From: Syntrophomonadaceae bacterium
Lineage (GTDB): Bacteria; Bacillota_D; Dethiobacteria; DTU022; UBA8154
Reading direction: 5' to 3'
DNA length: 7,097 bases
Assembly (NCBI GenBank): GCA_007120815.1
Contig: SKMY01000218.1
Coordinates: 1 to 7,097, forward strand
The position numbers and the translations under genes are program-made. The notes under the pieces were generated by a model. It worked only from the letters and a program-made list of their open reading frames with translations, did not search any database and was not told where the DNA came from. This document shows, one piece after another, positions 6,330-7,097 of the stretch (positions are counted from its first letter, which is position 1; every line of letters begins with the position of its first letter).

Positions 6330-6852
6330 AAAGCACCTGGGCACAAGCCCGGTACGGGTGGCTGTTATTACAGCCAGTGATCGATGCGCCCGAGGCGAAA
6401 GAGACGATTTAAGCGGTCAGGCTATCGGGGACATTGTCGAGTCACAAGGCTGGCATGTGATGCATTACGGTATTGTTCCTGACGAAAAAGACAGGCTTAA
6501 AGAGGAAATGATCCGCCTGGCAGACGGTGAAGCGGTCTCTGTGATCTTTACAACGGGTGGAACCGGCCTGGCCCCCCGGGATTTTACCCCGGAAGCCACC
6601 CTGGAAGTGATTGATAAAACCGTGCCCGGCCTGGCCGAGGTGATGAGACAGGAAAGCTTGAAAAAAACGCCCCATGCCATGCTTTCCCGGGCGGTTTGCG
6701 GTGTGCGGGGGAAGACGCTGATTGTTAACTTGCCGGGAAGTCCCAAGGCGGTTAGGGAATGCCTTGATATCATCATTCCGGTTGTTCCCCATGCCGTTGA
6801 ATTGCTGCAGGGGTCCGTTTCTGACTGCCACCCCCCTAAAATGACGCCTTGA
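6316..6852 (+). CDS. mog: MogA/MoaB-type molybdopterin adenylyltransferase
   Basis: The 178-residue product is the usual length for MogA/MoaB. These cytoplasmic proteins activate molybdopterin with ATP to give adenylated molybdopterin, the substrate of MoeA. It shows RVAVITASDRCARGE (14-28), VPDEKD with Asp56, TTGGTGLAPRDFTPEAT (79-95, with Asp89), MLSRA (122-126) and NLPGSPKAV (138-146), all in the family's order. Asp56 and Asp89 sit where catalytically important acidic residues lie in MogA. I chose the ATG at 6316, which has AAAGGTG (6300-6306) 9 nt upstream. A GTG at 6304 would add four residues and leaves less room for a ribosome site. It overlaps the end of the MoeA fusion gene by 14 nt in another frame, indicating translational coupling and co-expression. 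MogA versus MoaB cannot be separated reliably by eye, though the operon role is the same. Confidence 0.93.
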   Translation: MSEHKKHLGTSPVRVAVITASDRCARGERDDLSGQAIGDIVESQGWHVMHYGIVPDEKDRLKEEMIRLADGEAVSVIFTTGGTGLAPRDFTPEATLEVIDKTVPGLAEVMRQESLKKTPHAMLSRAVCGVRGKTLIVNLPGSPKAVRECLDIIIPVVPHAVELLQGSVSDCHPPKMTP

Positions 6853-6899
6853 ATTTTCTTGTGTGAACCCCTGGAGACCTGCGAATAATTCCATCTCAA

Positions 6900-6914
6900 A
6901 TGGGCATAATACAT
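6900..6914 (+). repeat. First copy of a 15-bp direct repeat (ATGGGCATAATACAT)
   Basis: This 15-mer recurs as ATGGGCATGATACCT at 7003-7017, with 13 of 15 bases matching. The second copy overlaps the right inner arm of the split inverted repeat. A partial reverse-oriented copy of the core (TGCCCAT) lies at 6976-6982. Shared spacing to a known regulator site is not evident. Confidence 0.55.
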
Positions 6915-6965
6915 GATGTTCCATCAAATGAAATTTTAAGTAAATGGCAGAAATAAAGCGAAATA

Positions 6966-7052
6966 TTATCTTAACTGCCCATAATTAACTCAAAAGACTA
7001 TTATGGGCATGATACCTGGTTTGCTTTAGGTCCACTTTTACCGTTAAGATAA
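6966..7052. repeat. Split inverted repeat: one 20-nt arm matched by two separated 10-nt arms
   Basis: TTATCTTAAC (6966-6975) is the exact reverse complement of GTTAAGATAA (7043-7052). The directly adjoining TGCCCATAAT (6976-6985) is the exact reverse complement of ATTATGGGCA (7000-7009). The left arm is thus a continuous 20-nt block, while the right arm is split by 33 nt (7010-7042). As RNA this would fold into a 10-bp inner hairpin with a 14-nt loop, a 33-nt one-sided bulge, and a 10-bp outer stem. The bulge has only a weak possible hairpin of its own (ACCT 7014-7017 with AGGT 7028-7031). All 20 pairs are Watson-Crick. No T-run follows either stem. Whether it acts as RNA or as a DNA dyad for a protein is unknown. 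Confidence 0.8.
7021..7050 (+). promoter_or_regulatory. Weak candidate promoter upstream of CIRCE
   Basis: TTGCTT (7021-7026) and TAAGAT (7045-7050) are spaced by 18 nt and match three and four consensus positions respectively. The start would fall near 7057, just before the CIRCE operator, which is a usual arrangement for HrcA repression. The -10 candidate lies within the outer right arm of the split inverted repeat. The match is poor enough that another pair could be the true promoter. Confidence 0.32.
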
Positions 7053-7062
7053 CTATGGTTGA

Positions 7063-7089
7063 TTAGCACTCACTAAAGGTGAGTGCTAA
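7063..7089 (+). promoter_or_regulatory. CIRCE heat-shock operator (HrcA binding site)
   Basis: The sequence is TTAGCACTC (7063-7071), a 9-nt spacer, then GAGTGCTAA (7081-7089). Both arms and the spacer length match the CIRCE consensus exactly. HrcA binds this element and represses chaperone operons until heat stress. Because CIRCE almost always precedes groES-groEL or hrcA-grpE-dnaK-dnaJ, and mog reads toward it on the same strand, a chaperonin gene most likely starts just beyond base 7097. Transcript reading from this promoter would carry the element in its 5' leader. Confidence 0.96.
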
Positions 7090-7097
7090 CAATAAAA

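Larger units (their letters stand above)
6853..7097. other. Gene-free regulatory region between mog and an off-window chaperonin gene
   Basis: No convincing coding frame is present in these 245 bases, which are clearly more AT-rich than the flanking genes. They contain no standard hairpin-plus-T-run terminator for the mog operon. The region holds a repeated ATGGGCAT element, a split inverted repeat (6966-7052), a weak promoter candidate and a perfect CIRCE operator at its right end; these are listed separately. Confidence 0.7.

Noticed and set aside
6909..6924. Small hairpin TGATG-TTC-CATCA after mog as a terminator
   Set aside because: The stem is only 5 bp, AT-rich and has no following T-run, so it is too weak to call.
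6442..6927. Two overlapping minus-strand frames of about 150-160 codons opposite mog
   Set aside because: Both lie antisense to clear Mog motifs and conflict with each other; neither resembles a known family.

Overview
The window most likely comes from the chromosome of a spore-former-type anaerobic Firmicute, probably in or near the Desulfotomaculum/Pelotomaculum group. This is inferred from gene content, strong AGGAGG-type ribosome binding sites, frequent TTG and GTG starts, a CIRCE heat-shock operator, and two MoeA proteins of which one carries a substrate-binding domain. I see no mobile element, CRISPR array, tRNA or rRNA.

Left part (1-1930, + strand): the 3' end of a FapA/DUF342-family gene, cut by the window edge, is followed 17 nt later by a class II tRNA nucleotidyltransferase/poly(A) polymerase-family gene. 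Its nucleotidyltransferase head is intact but its HD-like domain is degenerate. The two genes are probably co-transcribed. Centre-left (1992-2753, - strand): a DUF368/PopT-type polyprenyl-phosphate translocase converges on the cca-like gene across a G-rich 61-nt gap. Its upstream region contains an 18-bp tandem repeat.

Centre and right (2850-6852, + strand): a molybdenum (or tungsten) cofactor operon starts from a likely sigma-A promoter (TTGACA, 17 nt, TAGCAT). It encodes a 55-residue four-cysteine protein ending in CQLGCF, then MoeA, then a second MoeA fused to a periplasmic-binding-protein-like domain, then a MogA/MoaB-type protein. The last three genes are tightly packed (14-nt gap, then 14-nt overlap). 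Together they cover the late cofactor steps: Mog adenylates molybdopterin, and MoeA uses adenylated molybdopterin to insert the metal. The PBP-like tail may supply or sense the oxyanion. The early genes (moaA, moaC, moaD, moaE) are not in the window.

Right edge (6853-7097): a 245-nt gene-free region ends in a perfect CIRCE operator (7063-7089), so an HrcA-controlled chaperonin gene, probably groES-groEL, should begin just past the edge. Between mog and CIRCE lies an unusual split inverted repeat: one continuous 20-nt arm is matched by two separated 10-nt arms. A related direct repeat lies further upstream. This is the least explained structure in the window.
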